DNA from: Gorsachius magnificus
Lineage: Eukaryota > Chordata > Aves > Pelecaniformes > Ardeidae
NCBI GenBank assembly: GCA_034008185.1
Contig: CM067084.1
Span: 37,523,099 to 37,587,098 of the forward strand
Direction of reading: 5' to 3'
DNA: 64,000 nucleotides
A program made the translations under genes and the position numbers. Below the pieces are notes generated by a model. The model was not told where the DNA came from, made no database searches, and saw only the letters and a program-made list of their open reading frames with translations. Below, piece after piece: positions 33,762-48,000 of the stretch (positions within the stretch are counted from its first letter, which is position 1; every line of letters starts with the position of its first letter).

Positions 33762-35816
33762 CACTTACACTAATTTACATTTATACAAATCTTGCTGGGT
33801 GTACTATATTAGGTCACTAAAAGTAAACTGAATATCTGCACTATCTACATGTAAAGTTACTGCACTGATTTTTTTAGTAAATCCAAGCCCTAATTATGAA
33901 AAAAAATGGCATTTACTTACATGACAGGTGGATTCCCTTTTCAGAGATTTGCACAAATATACCTGCTATTTATGCTCAGGGAGATGTTAATCACAGTCAG
34001 GGCCCTTCAGACAGTGACTGACAGGTCAAACCTTGTCTGCAATTGCCGCTCAGCGGGCCCACTGCTGGCCACCTCCCAGGCCCTTCGTGCCCCTGAGGCA
34101 TTTCAAGGAGGCACCAGAGAAGGGTCAAGGAGAAAGGGCCTTCTGCTCAGTGCACAGGACTGCAGGGCGAAGACAGGAGTGAAATCATCCTCCCATCCTA
34201 TTGCCATCACACACATAGGCACTTAGCTCTGCTGCTGGTTTGCCTAACCCCTACCTTTCCCCAGCCTGGCCCTGCTAGAAAACCTAGAGGAATAGCTTTG
34301 CTGCGTTTCTCTGTATTTACAGTTTTACATAAGGAATACAAAATCCCTTTTGGAAAAACCTAGCTAGTTCAGGCTGCAGTGAGACAGGTAATAAAAATGC
34401 CTGTGATTAAACATGGGTATTGACATTCATGGTAGGTAAGTAACCTACCAGGTTAATTTGCAAATGTGTTCCACTATCAAAAATGTGATCTGAGATTGCC
34501 TGTAACAAATACTGAAAAAAATCCCCTGCCCTAGTCTATACACAGCTACAGTTGATTCTCCTTGTGCCCCCGCTTTGCATAAAAGGATCTGTGTGTCTGT
34601 TTTGGTAGCAATCCTGATTCTGTGCTAGCGTCCTCTCTGATAACGGCTCTCACAATCATTCTAAACGTTGCTAAAAAAACCCCTTATGCCAAGTAAACTG
34701 CCAACATACAAAGTAGCAGCATCCTAAAGACACACAACCAGACCGAACATGATCCCTACCTGCGTTTGCAAGTCGATTTGGATGCAGATTGTCTTGAGTC
34801 CTCATTAAGACAACTGTGGTTCCACCATTTCCTGTGACCTCAGCTTCTCAGACTTAAACACTTTTCCAGGGTTACAGCTCCATCCTAAAAAACACAACAA
34901 ACTGCGGCTCTGCAGATAGGGCTCTCTATCTCCAGTGAGGAATTAGGCTGCTGCAGACCTCTGAAAAACCAAGCTTCACCTAAGCAACAGCATGCACCCG
35001 CTGCACACTTAAGTAACACTGTACACTGGGCATACAGTCTGGCATTATGGTATGGCTGCTCTTCCTTTCTTCTGAGAACAGGCCACTGTCTTAGCCTTTA
35101 AGTTCCAGCTTAAGAAACATCTGAGCTCTCAGCCACATCCTTATCAAAAAATTCCCATTAATTCCATTCACCTTTGAACTCCTTGGGCCCTGCTCCAGCA
35201 AGATTCTCCACCGCTTGCTCAATGCTAAATCTGCAAGCAGCCCCTCTGTATTATTGCCTGTGTATTTCACAGTGTTCCGTGCACTAAACGAACATGCTGT
35301 GTCAGGTCCTAAATACAAGTACTACCTTCCATTTAGATGCTCATTTTTTACACACTTCATTTCAGCACTATCTTGGATACATGGATACCTCCTTATTATG
35401 GGCTTGTTGCCAAAAGCGTCACCTGGCTGTTGACATCACCTGTGTTTTCCTGTATGCACAAAGTGATACAACTCCATAAACTGTAAATAATATATATTAT
35501 AATAATTTATATATGCCCTTCAGGCAATTATTCTGGGGGAAAGAGGAGAACACATCTAATTTTTAAGAAACCCAAGGTAAAAGCTGTACATCAGGAAGAA
35601 GAATTGACTTTTAGGCATTGCCTTAAGTAGAAGAGGATTTAGCTAAGATTTAAAAGGCTCTACATCTTGTTATAAAAGCTTTTCTTGTTTCAATCTTATG
35701 CAGGTCAATTTACAACAAGCACCAAATTAACAAATATTATTAAAACCTCTATGCCAAAGTGTCCCTGTGCCTTAAGTGTTCTGTTAGTCCACTTCATTGT
35801 GGCTCATGTGCACAAG

Positions 35817-36018
35817 TCAGCAGTTCATGGCACAAGGGTCACTTTTGGACTTCCCTGCGGAGTTAATAACCCTCATCAAACAGCGTCCAAACTCCTCCAG
35901 GATCATGCGCTCTGCTGCAGCTTTTGACTTGCCCATCTTTTCCGCTTGCTCTGCCTGTGCGAGAAGGCATTCGCAGGTTGCATCAGCTACCTCCTTGGTT
36001 ACAAATGTAAAGGGCAGC
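35817..36018 (-). CDS. LIN54: LIN54 last coding exon
   Basis: (K)[20 protein letters not shown] to [10 protein letters not shown] and TGA at 35819-35817. Acceptor TTTCAG/GCTGCC. The C-terminal helices bind Lin52/RbAp48 in MuvB by family knowledge. Residues 738-804. Confidence 0.97.
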
Positions 36019-39000
36019 CTGAAACAGAGAAAGATTCATTCACTTTCAGCAAAAATGCACTATGCACCTAACTCCAGGGCTGGGCAACTTTTTAGTACAA
36101 GGACCAATGAGATTTCACATGTCCCATTGTTTCCAAGAGCCTTTAGACAACCAACAGGGAGCGAATAAGCCACAGTTGCAGTCAAATGAACTGGTGGGCC
36201 ACTGTACTTTGATGCCTCCCTCCACTGATGTACATTTTGAAATAGACTTTGAAATGCCCAGGTACATAGAACAATTCTCCAGATTTTACTATTAGGGCAG
36301 GATTACATCCCCTCAGGAAAGGGGACGCTTGTACTTCATGCTTTCTGTGAGCACATGGACAACCATGTGAAAACAACGCTTAGTTACAGGCTTGAATACA
36401 GCTAAGCTTGGCATACCCTAGGTTCCACAAAAAGCATGGTTGCATGAACAAAACCCTCCATTTACCTCATTTACCTGAGTGCTCCTGCTTCTACAGAAAA
36501 CATTTAAAGATGACAGGGACATACCTGTCAGACATATCAGAAAAAAACTGAAACAGGGTGCTGCATTAACTTACTTCCCACCACCACTGCTGAGTGCTGG
36601 TGTTGGCCTTGTCAGCAGATCTGAGATTTGGGAAGATAACTTGGTCTTCGCAGCTGTCTGCTGCTGGACTCTAACTTCTGCAGCATCTGCTAAATGCATC
36701 AGTGTCTTTCGCTCTGGGCTTTCTTCAAAATTTTTACAGCCAATGCATTTGCATATGGAAGAACACATAATTTTTGCCTGAAAGAAACAAACAAAACATG
36801 AGAAACCTGTTGCAACCTCAATTCCCTTTATGACAAGCCACAATGAAAAGGAGATCTTGTTTTAATCTCTTATCAAATCAGCCACTAGAAGAAACGCCCC
36901 AAATCACAGAATCGCAAGGGTTGGAAGGGACCTCGGGAGATCATCTAGTCCAACCCTCCTGCTAAAGCAGGTTCACCTAGAGCATGTTGCACAGGCCTTC
37001 GTCCAGGTGAGTTTTGAATATCTCCAAAGGAGGAGACTCCACAATCCCCCTGGGCAGCCTGTTCCAGTGCTCCGTCACCCTCAGAGTAAAGAAGTTTTTC
37101 CTCATATTCAACTGGAACCTCTTACGCTTCAGTTTGTACCCACTGCCCCTTGTCCTGTCACTGGACACCACTGAGAAGACTCTGGCTCTGTCCTCGTGAC
37201 ATCCACCCTTGAGATATTTGTACATACTGATTAGATCCCTCTCAGTCTTCTCTTCTTCAGGCTGAACAAGCCCAGCTCTCTTAGCCTTTCCTCGTAGGGG
37301 AGATGCTCCAGTCCCTAATAATCTTTGTCACTCTCCTCTAAACTCTCTCTAGGAGTTCCTCATCTTTCTTGAACCGGGGAGCCCAGAACTGGACACAGTA
37401 CTCCAGGTGGGGTCTCACCAGGGCAGAGTAGAGGGAGAGGATAACCTCCCTCGACCTGCTGGCCACACTCCTCTTAATGCACCCCAGGATGCCATTGGCC
37501 TTCTTGGCAACAAGGGCACACTGCTGGCTCATGGGCTTCCTGTCCGTCTTGCTTTTCCAGCCGTCCCCAGGCACAGCACCTGACACTTGCCCTTGTTGAA
37601 CTTCATCAGGTTCCTCTCCGCCCGACTCTCCAGCATGTCCAGGTCCCGCTGAATGGCAGCACAGCCCTCTGGCGTATCAGCCACTCCTCCCAGTTTTGTG
37701 TCATCAGCAAACTTGCTGATGGTACACTCTGTCCCCTCGTCCAGGTCATTGATGAATAAAGTGAACAAGAACGCGCCGAGTACTGAGCCCTGGGGAACTC
37801 CACTAACTCCCGGCCTCCAACTGGACTCTGCACCACCAATCAGAATCCTCTGAGCCCTGCCATTCAGCCAGTTCCCAATCCACCTCACCATCCACTCATC
37901 CAACCAACACTTCTTGAGCTTCCCTATGAGGATGTTATGGGAGACAGTGTCAAAAGCCTTGCTGAAGTCAAGGTAGACAACATCCACCGCTCTCCCCTCA
38001 TCTACCCAGCCAGTCATGCCATCATAGAAGGCTATCAGATTGGTTAGGCATGATTTCCCCTTGGTGAATCCATGCTGGGTACTCCTGATCATCTTCTTTT
38101 CATCTACTTGCTTGGAGAGGACACCCAGAATGAGTTGTTCCATCACCTTTCCAGGGATGGAGGTGAGACTAACCAGCCTATAGTTCCCTGGGTCCTCCTT
38201 CTTGCCCTTTCTGAAGTGAAATTGGCTATCTTCCAGTCCTCAGGCACCTCTCCTGTTCTTCACGACCTTTCACAGATGATGGAAAGTGGCTCAGCAATGT
38301 CGTCTGCCAGTTCCTTCAGCACTCACGGGTGCATTCCATCGGGACCCATGGATTTGTGGGTGTCCAGCTTCCTTAAAAGATCCCTAACCTGATCCACCTC
38401 AACCAAGGGAAGGTCGTCCTTTCTCCAATAGTAAGTTTTTTTCTCTAAATCCTCACCTCAAACTGACATGCCTTCCCAGAATGTATATTAATTCCCAGAA
38501 TGAATCAAATGCAAATCAATGGTTTCCCACTCATTCCTTTCTTCAACAGCCTACTGTTTCTGGTGGAATTTAAGTGGTTGAGCTATGAGAGAGGTCAGTC
38601 TGCCTGCCACTGTCTCTACATCCACAGACTGATCAGTTAGCTAACGCAACAACTTTTATTTTTGCCTTCCACAGACATGTTCTAACACAGAGCATCTGTG
38701 GGATGCTGCTTCAACTCCTCCTAGGGACTTGGTGCAGTAGATTTCTTTAGGAAATACTGCTCTTCAGTAAAGGACAAATCCATGCCTGAATTCAAAGTTG
38801 CTACATCATGATTTAAAATTAAACTTATGTAACAGAATTGAATGATTGTGCTATATACATGGCATTCTATGTGCAAACTGCTGGAAGAAGAGATAACATT
38901 ATAGCAACAGAAAAGAATAGAAGAGAAAACATTATAGCAATACAAAAAGAGAAAAAGCAAATCAGAGAAGTCGCAGCACTAAAGGGAAAAAACCCAGTAT

Positions 39001-42000
39001 CTTTAAGATGAGATAATGCTTCGTACCTCATAACATTCGCAGTAGTTTTTGAGACATCCCGAGCGTTTACAGTTACACCCTTTGCTGTGTCTCCGATCCG
39101 ATTCTCCTTCCTTTCCTTTCCCTATTTTGGGCTTGAAGGCTTCAGGGTTTCTGTCAAGGCAGGCCTGTCAATGCAGACCCAAAGGGTCAGTCACTGCATG
39201 CAGGGAGCACAATTTAGAGGTGCAATAAAAGAACTTAAGCCTTGTGTATGTGGAAGGAATCAGGGCATTATACACCCACTCTGCCCCATGCCATAGCTGC
39301 AGAAGACAAGCTAAATAGCTTTCATCCCGGGGGCGGGGGAAGAGGCCCCTCACCTTTATTGCTTTTTGCCTATCATTTTCATGGTCCAGGTTGTTATAAC
39401 AATTTGTACAGTTGCAGTTATTGCAGAATTCACCATTTGCAAAACAATCACAATACCTGAAACAGAAGATGCAGAAGGCATTTGTAAACATCACCATTAC
39501 ATTGGCATTAGTACTGATGGCAGTAGCAGAATTCCTAAGCTGGCGATATGCATGTGTACCAATAAGGGTAAGGGTCAACCTATACTCAACTCCATGTGTA
39601 CAAGCGGTATCAGCCTCATTGCAAGGCCTAAATCCTGTAGCGCAGGTCTAGTTGCTGTCTAAAGACACAGGTATAACAGGTATCTGTCTGAACTGATGTC
39701 CACATAGCACAGGTCCCCATAGCAGGAAGAGAGAAGCTAATGAGACTTTTTTCTAGGGTGACCCACATATTGAGGGCCATCCTGCCACAGCCACCTCATA
39801 GCCAGTTCCTGACCTAGCCAGTTCAAGCCTTCAGGAGCTCTCATACAGCTGAAACAAAAGGCAAGCAAGTGGAGTGCCAATCAACAGGCAAACTGACTAA
39901 CACAGCAATGAACCTTTTTTGTTAGTTTTGCCCATAAGCTGTTTGCAGCTGTGAACTGAGGCAGAGTTTGCCAAAGCAGGGACAGAAGAACAGAAAAGGA
40001 ATAACAAGGGGTATACCTCATAGGCTTTGAAGCACAGGTAACTAGGGAAAGGATCTGAATAAGGATGAAGGTGTAGTTATCAGAGACTTTTTAAAGGGAC
40101 AAGTATGTGAATAAAAAGCAACAAAACATTGACAGGAAAAGCCAATCACATTGCCATGCCTCTTATGTACCTCTGCTACCTCCCATCAAAACCAAGATTT
40201 TGCCATCTCACAGATCTGATACATGGAAACACTGCATTCATCCCCAGCTCAAATGTGGCTATGGGCCATGACAAACTCTGGCACACTGCAATGCTTCCAG
40301 TACCACCTCTAGCTATAGCTGATGGAAGCTGCTGATCCTCTTCAGCTGCTTTTCAAATCCCCTTGTGAGCATATGTTCACTTTTAGCAGCCTAAACCCCT
40401 TGCAAAACTAGCTTCCTGTGGCTTGCCCAGGGTAATGCTACAAGAACTAGATTAGGGTCGCCCTGGAGTCCACTACAACCCTTCTGGCTGAATTGCATTT
40501 TGGTGATTTTTAGCATCCTGAATGGTCCCAGAGACAAACTACATCAAAAGCTTTTACAACCTGTAATAGCTCTCCTTTCTGTCCTGTCTAAAATTCAGTA
40601 GCGATGAAAGAAACAGTGCCAGCATCAACCCAGAGCATCAGCAAGCAAATAACTTTGAGTTCTCTTCTTTGTAGAATAGGCTATGTACCTACCTTCAACA
40701 TTCATTTTGGAAAAAGCAACTCCTCTTCCGGATGGGAAGAAGTTTTACTAGTGAGAAAGCACCTTTGCCAGAGTAAATTAGCCATTTGCTCTGCACCAAT
40801 GCTTAGTTTCTTAAAGATATAATTACAGTAATTTACAGTAACCACTTCCAAAAAGCATTCTAAAGGTGCAAAGCATCATCAGCAATGCCATTATTCTCCC
40901 AGAATTTCTAGAGCATTCAGGCGCTGAAGACTAAAATAAGTGGAAAACCCCAAGCATCTAACCTACATTTGGCACTATGAAGTCAGTCATGTATGCTGTA
41001 AAACATCTGAAAAAACAGCTACACATCTTCCCGTGTACCATGTCTTCTACGCAACAGACAATTTTGAGGCTAGGAAGCACAGGGCACACTTCCCCACAAA
41101 GAGGTGGGGTGCATTACATGAAAAGAAACCCAAGTTGAAAAGTTTAAACACACTTCTTAACGCGGCTTCAGATACTGTTGCATCACTTTCCCTTTGAGTA
41201 GCACACCACCAATATCTTCTTTATTGTCTAGGATTCAGGGAACCACAGATTAATTTCAGTATCTCTTCATGTTATTGCTCCAAAATCTGTAAAACTGACT
41301 TTGCCTCAAGTTAAAGAAACTTAGCACCTCCTCAGCTTAAAACACTTTTGTGTCAAATTCTTACAAAGACACTGTATGGAATATCAAGATATCTCATGAG
41401 GATGAGCAAGACTCAGACCTATCAGTGAAGAATAACTCATCTGTTCAGTCATTTAAGAAAAGATACACAGTCCAATTTTTCTGAAGTACTTGATACAGCA
41501 TGGTATTACTGATGTGCTTCACCAAAGTATAGTAGATGCCCACTGATAATACCAAGGGATGTCATTTCACTCGTAGCAACAACGCAACTACAGCTGCCGA
41601 TTGGAATTGGCTCCCTATGCAACAGGGCTACAAAGTTCGAAATTTATAAAATGTTAGGGTCCATACAGCTCCCAGGAGTTGCAAAATTACACAGGCACCA
41701 CCAACATCTCTACCAATATCAACAGCAGCTTTAAATGAGCATCTAGACATAACATTTCTGACATACTTAAAAACATTATATTTTGATACTTGGCATAAAT
41801 TTGTGATGTCAAAAATAAGGCTTAAAAAAAAATGAAACCAAGCTGTACTTACAGTTTCAAACATAGAGACTTAGTACAATTGCAAGGCTTCCTGGGGCGG
41901 TTTGCAGATTCAGAAGGAATTATTCTGTGGGGTGGAAAAATGCATTTATATACACACTGTTTTATCACTTTCTTCCTATTTTAAATTCAAGTAAATAGCT

Positions 42001-45000
42001 CATAATAAAAACTTTGGAAAAAATCTTTATATTCCCCTTGCATTAGGTTTTTGGCTGACTGCATTTAAATAACTATTATATATAGTGCTTTTCCAACCCA
42101 GAAAGAGCTGGGTTATTTGCTGCAAATCTGGCTGCATGCCTAAAGTAGAAATGAGGCTTAAAGCTAGAGGAAGCATCATAACTGAAAACTGGAATCAGGG
42201 GAAACTTCCCCAGAACCCTTCTACATGCAGGGGGACTAGATTTAACCAAGGTTCACACAACATGATTGTACCTTTTCTTTTGTTCTAGTTGGAATTAAGA
42301 AAAAAAGCTCAAGAATAATAGGAAAACAAGCCAAAACACAGTATTCAGTTTATAGATAAATTTTATATCAGACAGTCTTTAACTGCTCTTAAAACTAGGA
42401 TTTTGTGTCACTCATCACTTTTGATGAAATTCATTCCAATCCCTATCCAGCAATTTCTGCATGTAATACCAAGGAGATTAAATCAAACCCATTTGTTTGA
42501 ATAGCTGCATCTGGATTTGGGATTAGTTTGCATCAGCTGAGGCTGCAGCAACAAAAAGCACCTCGGCATTACAATTTCCAGCAAACAATAACAGAAAAGG
42601 ACTGTGCAGAACAGCTAAGCCTGCTGGATTGGCAAAGCAAAAATATATGTTAGCCATTATTTTCATCCTTAAAGGAAAAATATAAGACTGAAAAAACCTG
42701 AAGCCTCCTATCAGGATCCATTTTGGGCTTTAGTTCCATTTTGCTGTTGTGCTGGATTTCTGCATGTGCTAAGCATCTTATATCTTATATCATCCAGCAC
42801 CTCCTTCCAGCAATGCTGAGAAATAGTTGAGGCCTGTAGGTCCCAGGTGCTGATACAAAACAAAAAATGAGCAACAGGGAGCTTTCTGGTCAACTTCCTG
42901 CTACAGAAGTTAAAACAACAGAAAGGAAAACACAGCTTTGATCAAGAGACTGGCTCGGTTGTCAGACAGATCCATGTCCTTCAGTCAGAATAACCACACC
43001 ACAGTATACTTGATTTTCTTGGAAAATCTCCCAAACCAAACTCCATCCTTCCTTATAATGGGACTGAGAGAAGATGCTCATTCAGCAGCCTATACTGCAG
43101 TACTTTTTTTTTTGTGGAGAAGGTGTTTTTTGGTGGGTTTTGTTTTGTTTTCTAAACACTCACCCATTGAATGGTAGCCGTGCTTGGGACTGGATAGTAG
43201 ATGTCCCTGTAAAGCCAGTGTTGCTTGCTATAGATACATACGACGATTGTTGTAGCTAGCAAAACAAAAAGGTTAATGCATAACATAAAAGAAACTAAAG
43301 TATACAAAAGAGGATGTGTAGTTAGTCTTTTAATTAGCTTTCTGGATATTGTTATAAAAATAATATGCTTGTAAGCACAGTTTTAGACATTTGTAGAACT
43401 TGGACCAGGCAGCAACCTCCTGTCTCCGAACTTAACATAAAAACATTTTAGATTACATTTTTGTTCTCTATGACAACATCTATAGCCATACAGATAATAG
43501 AGACTACACACAGAAATGTTCAGAACACAAACAGTTCCAGCTACTAAACCAATGCTCATTTTCCCCCTTCTTTTCCTAAGCAACCCTGCCCCTAATAGAA
43601 CAGGATCTCTTCCTGCACAAATTATTTTAGTAGCTTCCTTAATATACAAGCCATTTATTACGAAATTAAATATAAAGTGATTTACATTCCAGCTTCTCTG
43701 CATACCTGGACCCACACTTTGTTTTTCACGTTAAAAACCCAAAACCTCATAAGAACCTACCAAACGACATTGTTTTGGGCTGCCTTCTTTTGTATTACCT
43801 ACACAAAGCCATTTTCTCCTGCTGTATGGGTTTTGAAGACAGAATGGCACATAACAAGATATGGAACTACTGGGGCCAGGCCAGAACACAAAACCTCTGT
43901 GGAGAGGTCTAACAAATGATATTGTTTAGTTAAAGGTAAGATTTGTGGAAGTGGACTGGAGGAATGCAGTAAGAGTCTTTAGGGTCAAACTGCAGCTGTG
44001 ACAAAACCAGAAGCGAAACAGAAATGAGGTTGGTACCAGCAATGGCACGAACTGACAGAGTTCTTGTTTGTACTGATTGGCTCGTCAGCCTTCAGCAGAA
44101 TGTTTCATTTATTCTCCTTGTCATTCTGAATGTTGGTCAAATCTTGGCAAAGAGCAAAAAACTAATCCCCAGACCTGGGTTGGTGTGATGGGTACCCCCT
44201 GCTCCTGAACCCTGGTAATGTGGTTAGCATAACTAATACCATTTTATAATGTAAGCAGCCATTCTCTGTGACTGAATGGGTGACATATTCATTCCCTTTC
44301 CCCTCATTATCAGGCCCTGAAGGTCCTGTGAACCAAGTAGACAAGCCAAACAGATTTCTTCTTCCCCTCACTACTGGTCTCAAGACTCCTGGGCACCAGG
44401 CTGATTACTCCCTTCCTTACCTGGCCAGGAAAGTCTCAGGCACCCGGACAACCAGGTGGTGGCGATGACCCTGTCACAAAACAGGGAAGCATAACAGCAC
44501 ACAGAGCACTGTCTATAAAATCAAGCAGTTACAAGTCCTAAGTGAGGAACATGGACTGGAACTGCTGCTGGACAGTGAGACCTGTGACCCCCCCCCAGTG
44601 GCCAGGGATGTCTCCACTGACATCTGCTTCTTCCAAGGACTGAGTGACTCATTCTTTTATACGATTTTCGAGTCTAGATTATGATTGTTCTATTGATAAA
44701 GCAAACCACATATTAAGATCTGACCTGATCTGCAAGTGGTCTAGGTGATTAAAAATTATAAGATCCAGATAATTATAAATTGTAAGTTGTACTAAAAATT
44801 CTGTATTATGCTACTTACAAAATTGTACTACACTGATTCTAATCCTGTGCTATTCTGATTATAAATTCTATGCTATGCTAATCAAAAATCCTGTTAAAAA
44901 AATAAAGCTTTAATTGTAACTACAATTCAGTGCTGTCATAATTCTACCAAGGATCCCTAAAAGAAACTGTTTGTCCCCTTAGTGTCAGATGGCAGTTGGG

Positions 45001-48000
45001 GAGCAAGAACCTTAAAGAGGAAGGCAGTATGTTCCAGAATAGCACTATTTCTTTCTTTATCTCCAGGTTAACACCATACCTGTGTGACATACTGAGCTGG
45101 AAGAACTGCATACCCGACATTTCCTGTGCCAGGTGCTGGTGCCAGTACAGTGCCTGGTGGGAGGTTGGTGAGGTTGGGCTGTATCTGTGGCAGTGGAGTG
45201 GCTGGCATAATAAGTCTTTGTTGTGGCTGACTAGTAGTAACTATCTGGGAAGTTGGGTTGATTGGTTTGGGCACCACCTGGAGAGAAAAGAGGTCTTTAT
45301 GAAATCATTGTTTTGTTGATTCAGAATGGACTTTTATTAATAGAACATTTCATTCCAGTGCTGAATGAAATTACCGGACTTCTTTTTCTGTCCAGCCAAA
45401 GCCAGTCAGGAATATGCCTTTTACATTTAGCTCACCTGTTTCACAGTCTGTGCTGGCACTATGGGAACAGACATCCGCACTGGGGTTGCATTCACCACCA
45501 CTGGCTTCGCTAGCATCAAGAAACAATATCACATTAACACACATTATTCACTCAAAGTCCACAGTTCAGTCCTCCAGACTTTCACATGTGCATAATGCAA
45601 AGGTACTTAATACTGTAACTATGCACCGAGATTAACTGACCAAAATCATGACATGTAACACTTATTGCTAAAGAACACTTTTGTAAACAGGTATTTGGCA
45701 CAAGAGTGTGCGCACACATTTCACAGCAATGGCTTAAAAACCAGCTTGGGTGCAGAGCTCCTCTGGACAGTGAAATTCCCTTGGTAAGAGGAGAATACAA
45801 AACCCACAGCTTCGTTGCTTGGTTTAAAATCATTTATTCCATCACAGCTTCAGAAAGCATGGACAGAAACCAGCAGAAACATCTGGTCCTTCTAAAGCAT
45901 TTTACATGGAAAAATCTTCATGTTGCAGGAGTTTTAGCAATATTTGTGGGCTGTCCTGGCTTCACACTTTTCATACAGAGGATCAGGGACTTGCCACAAG
46001 TCACCAACAAAGCTAGTAAACTAGGAAAAAGCAACCTAAAATGCTCCAAGGATTCAGGCCCAAATACAGAGCAATTTAATACAGAGGAGCATTTCCACAT
46101 AGACCATAAGTAACAGTAGAATATGAAATGTATAGGAGTCTACAAAAAAACCAAGTACATGTGACAGTCTTGATAGATCTCTATTGTGTGCTCATGTTGA
46201 TCCTCACAAAATAAACAAGAAAAAACCCAAGAAAAACTTACTTCAGACAATACATTAGCATCAGCACTTACCCTGTTGAAGAGGCTGTGTATTCGTACTG
46301 GAATTTTGACTGGCCGATTGGGTTGAACTATTGGCTGTTGTGGCAGTAACAAGTCTGACATAATGAAACTTGCTTCCAGGTACCTGAATCTGCTGAACAT
46401 TGGGTGCAGTTGCCAAGGGTATAATTGTCTTAAATTGGGATGTACCCACTCCTCCTACAGTAATGGTCTGCACTGCTGATTTCATAGCCTGTTAAGCCAA
46501 CACAGATAGCAGAGTTACTTGTACAAAGGCAGAAAGAACATCAGCATGTTTATTCCTCAATTTGTTAGTGAGCAACTCTTTAATCCATTCGTATCCTTGA
46601 GAAGCAAGTCAGTTATCCCCATTTTCGCTTTCAAAAGTAAAACAGATGCGAAGAGATTAAATGCCTCTCAACAGCTCAGAGGCAACTCAGTTCTATTTTC
46701 AATGCACTACATCAAACACCAGAGTAAGCTAACATTTACGTGAGTAGGGTGATTTGGTCCACTTCCCCAGATACAATGTCTGCCAAAACCACTTCAGGCG
46801 ACTACAGATAACATTACTCGGTTTGTATTCAAAAATCAAGTAACGAACAAACCTAGAAATATTCTTAGAAATAAAAACATGTGGTAAGAACTTGCAGAAC
46901 TGTTTGTGCTGGACTGTGGCATGATTTATCTCTGTGTGTACAGATACATCCTGTTAAGACAGCTTAGAATTAATACACAGAAATCACTGTAGCCCTTGAG
47001 AAGGAAATGGAACAGAGTGCATAAACTGACAGCTGAAGACATAAGAGAGAAGGCACAAGCTGAGAAATGAAAGTAGTAAGAACAATGAAGAATAGCAAAA
47101 CAAATTTATTAAGAAAAAAAAGCAAAAAGGGGAAAGAAAGGGAGTTCAGCAGACCTGTGCTACCTTACAACTGGAATAATGGTACATCTGGAATTTACAA
47201 GACTTAATCTTTCCAATTTCTCTCAAACTACAAATTGATAACAAGTGTATTTTATTTATACACACTCATAAGTCTATCGTTTTGAGAATGGCCTCTTCTT
47301 CCAGGCTTGCTGACAACCTTGAATTTTGTTTTATTCTTCTTTCTTCTCCTTCCATGTAACTTCTTTTAGAGCTCAGCTTTTTATTCTCAGTATCTTTTAA
47401 TATCGATATTAAATGTATCATTGTCCTTGGCATTAAGTTTTAATATTAAATTTGGTTGATAGTATGATGTGACTTACTAGAACATTTTCCCAGCTCCCCA
47501 GCTTTCGGCAACTACACAAATGTGTATCAGGTGTGCGTGACAAGGTTTTAGTACCAGAGGACAGGATGGGACAGGACACTACAGGGGTGGCTTCTGTGAG
47601 AAGCTACTAGAAGCTTTCCCTGTGTCCGATAGAGACGATGCCAGACGGCTCCAAGACAGACCCGCTGCTGGCCAACGCAGAGACCATCAGCAATGGTGGT
47701 AGCACCTCTGTGATAACATATTTAAGAAGGGGAAAAAAAAACACAAACAAAACCAACCTGCTGTGAAACAGTAGCTGGAGAGAGAGGAGTGAGAGTATGA
47801 GAGGAACATCCCTCTGCAGACACACCAAGGTCAGTGAAGAAGGAGGGGGAGGAGGTGCTCCAGGTGCCAGAGCAGAGATTCCCCTGCAGCCCGTGGTGAA
47901 GACCATGGTGAGGCAGGCTGTCCCCCTGCAGCCCATGGAGGCCCACAGTGGAGCAGATCTCCACTTGCAGCCTGGGGAGGACCCCATGCTGCAGCAGGTG

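Larger units (their letters stand above)
33197..35816 (-). other. LIN54: LIN54 3' UTR
   Basis: Region from the LIN54 stop to the poly(A) signals, AT-rich and without coding frames. Its length (about 2.0 or 2.6 kb) depends on which signal is used. Confidence 0.5.

Noticed and set aside
41630..41650. GTTCGAAAT as a tRNA B box
   Set aside because: No A box or cloverleaf stems could be placed around it.
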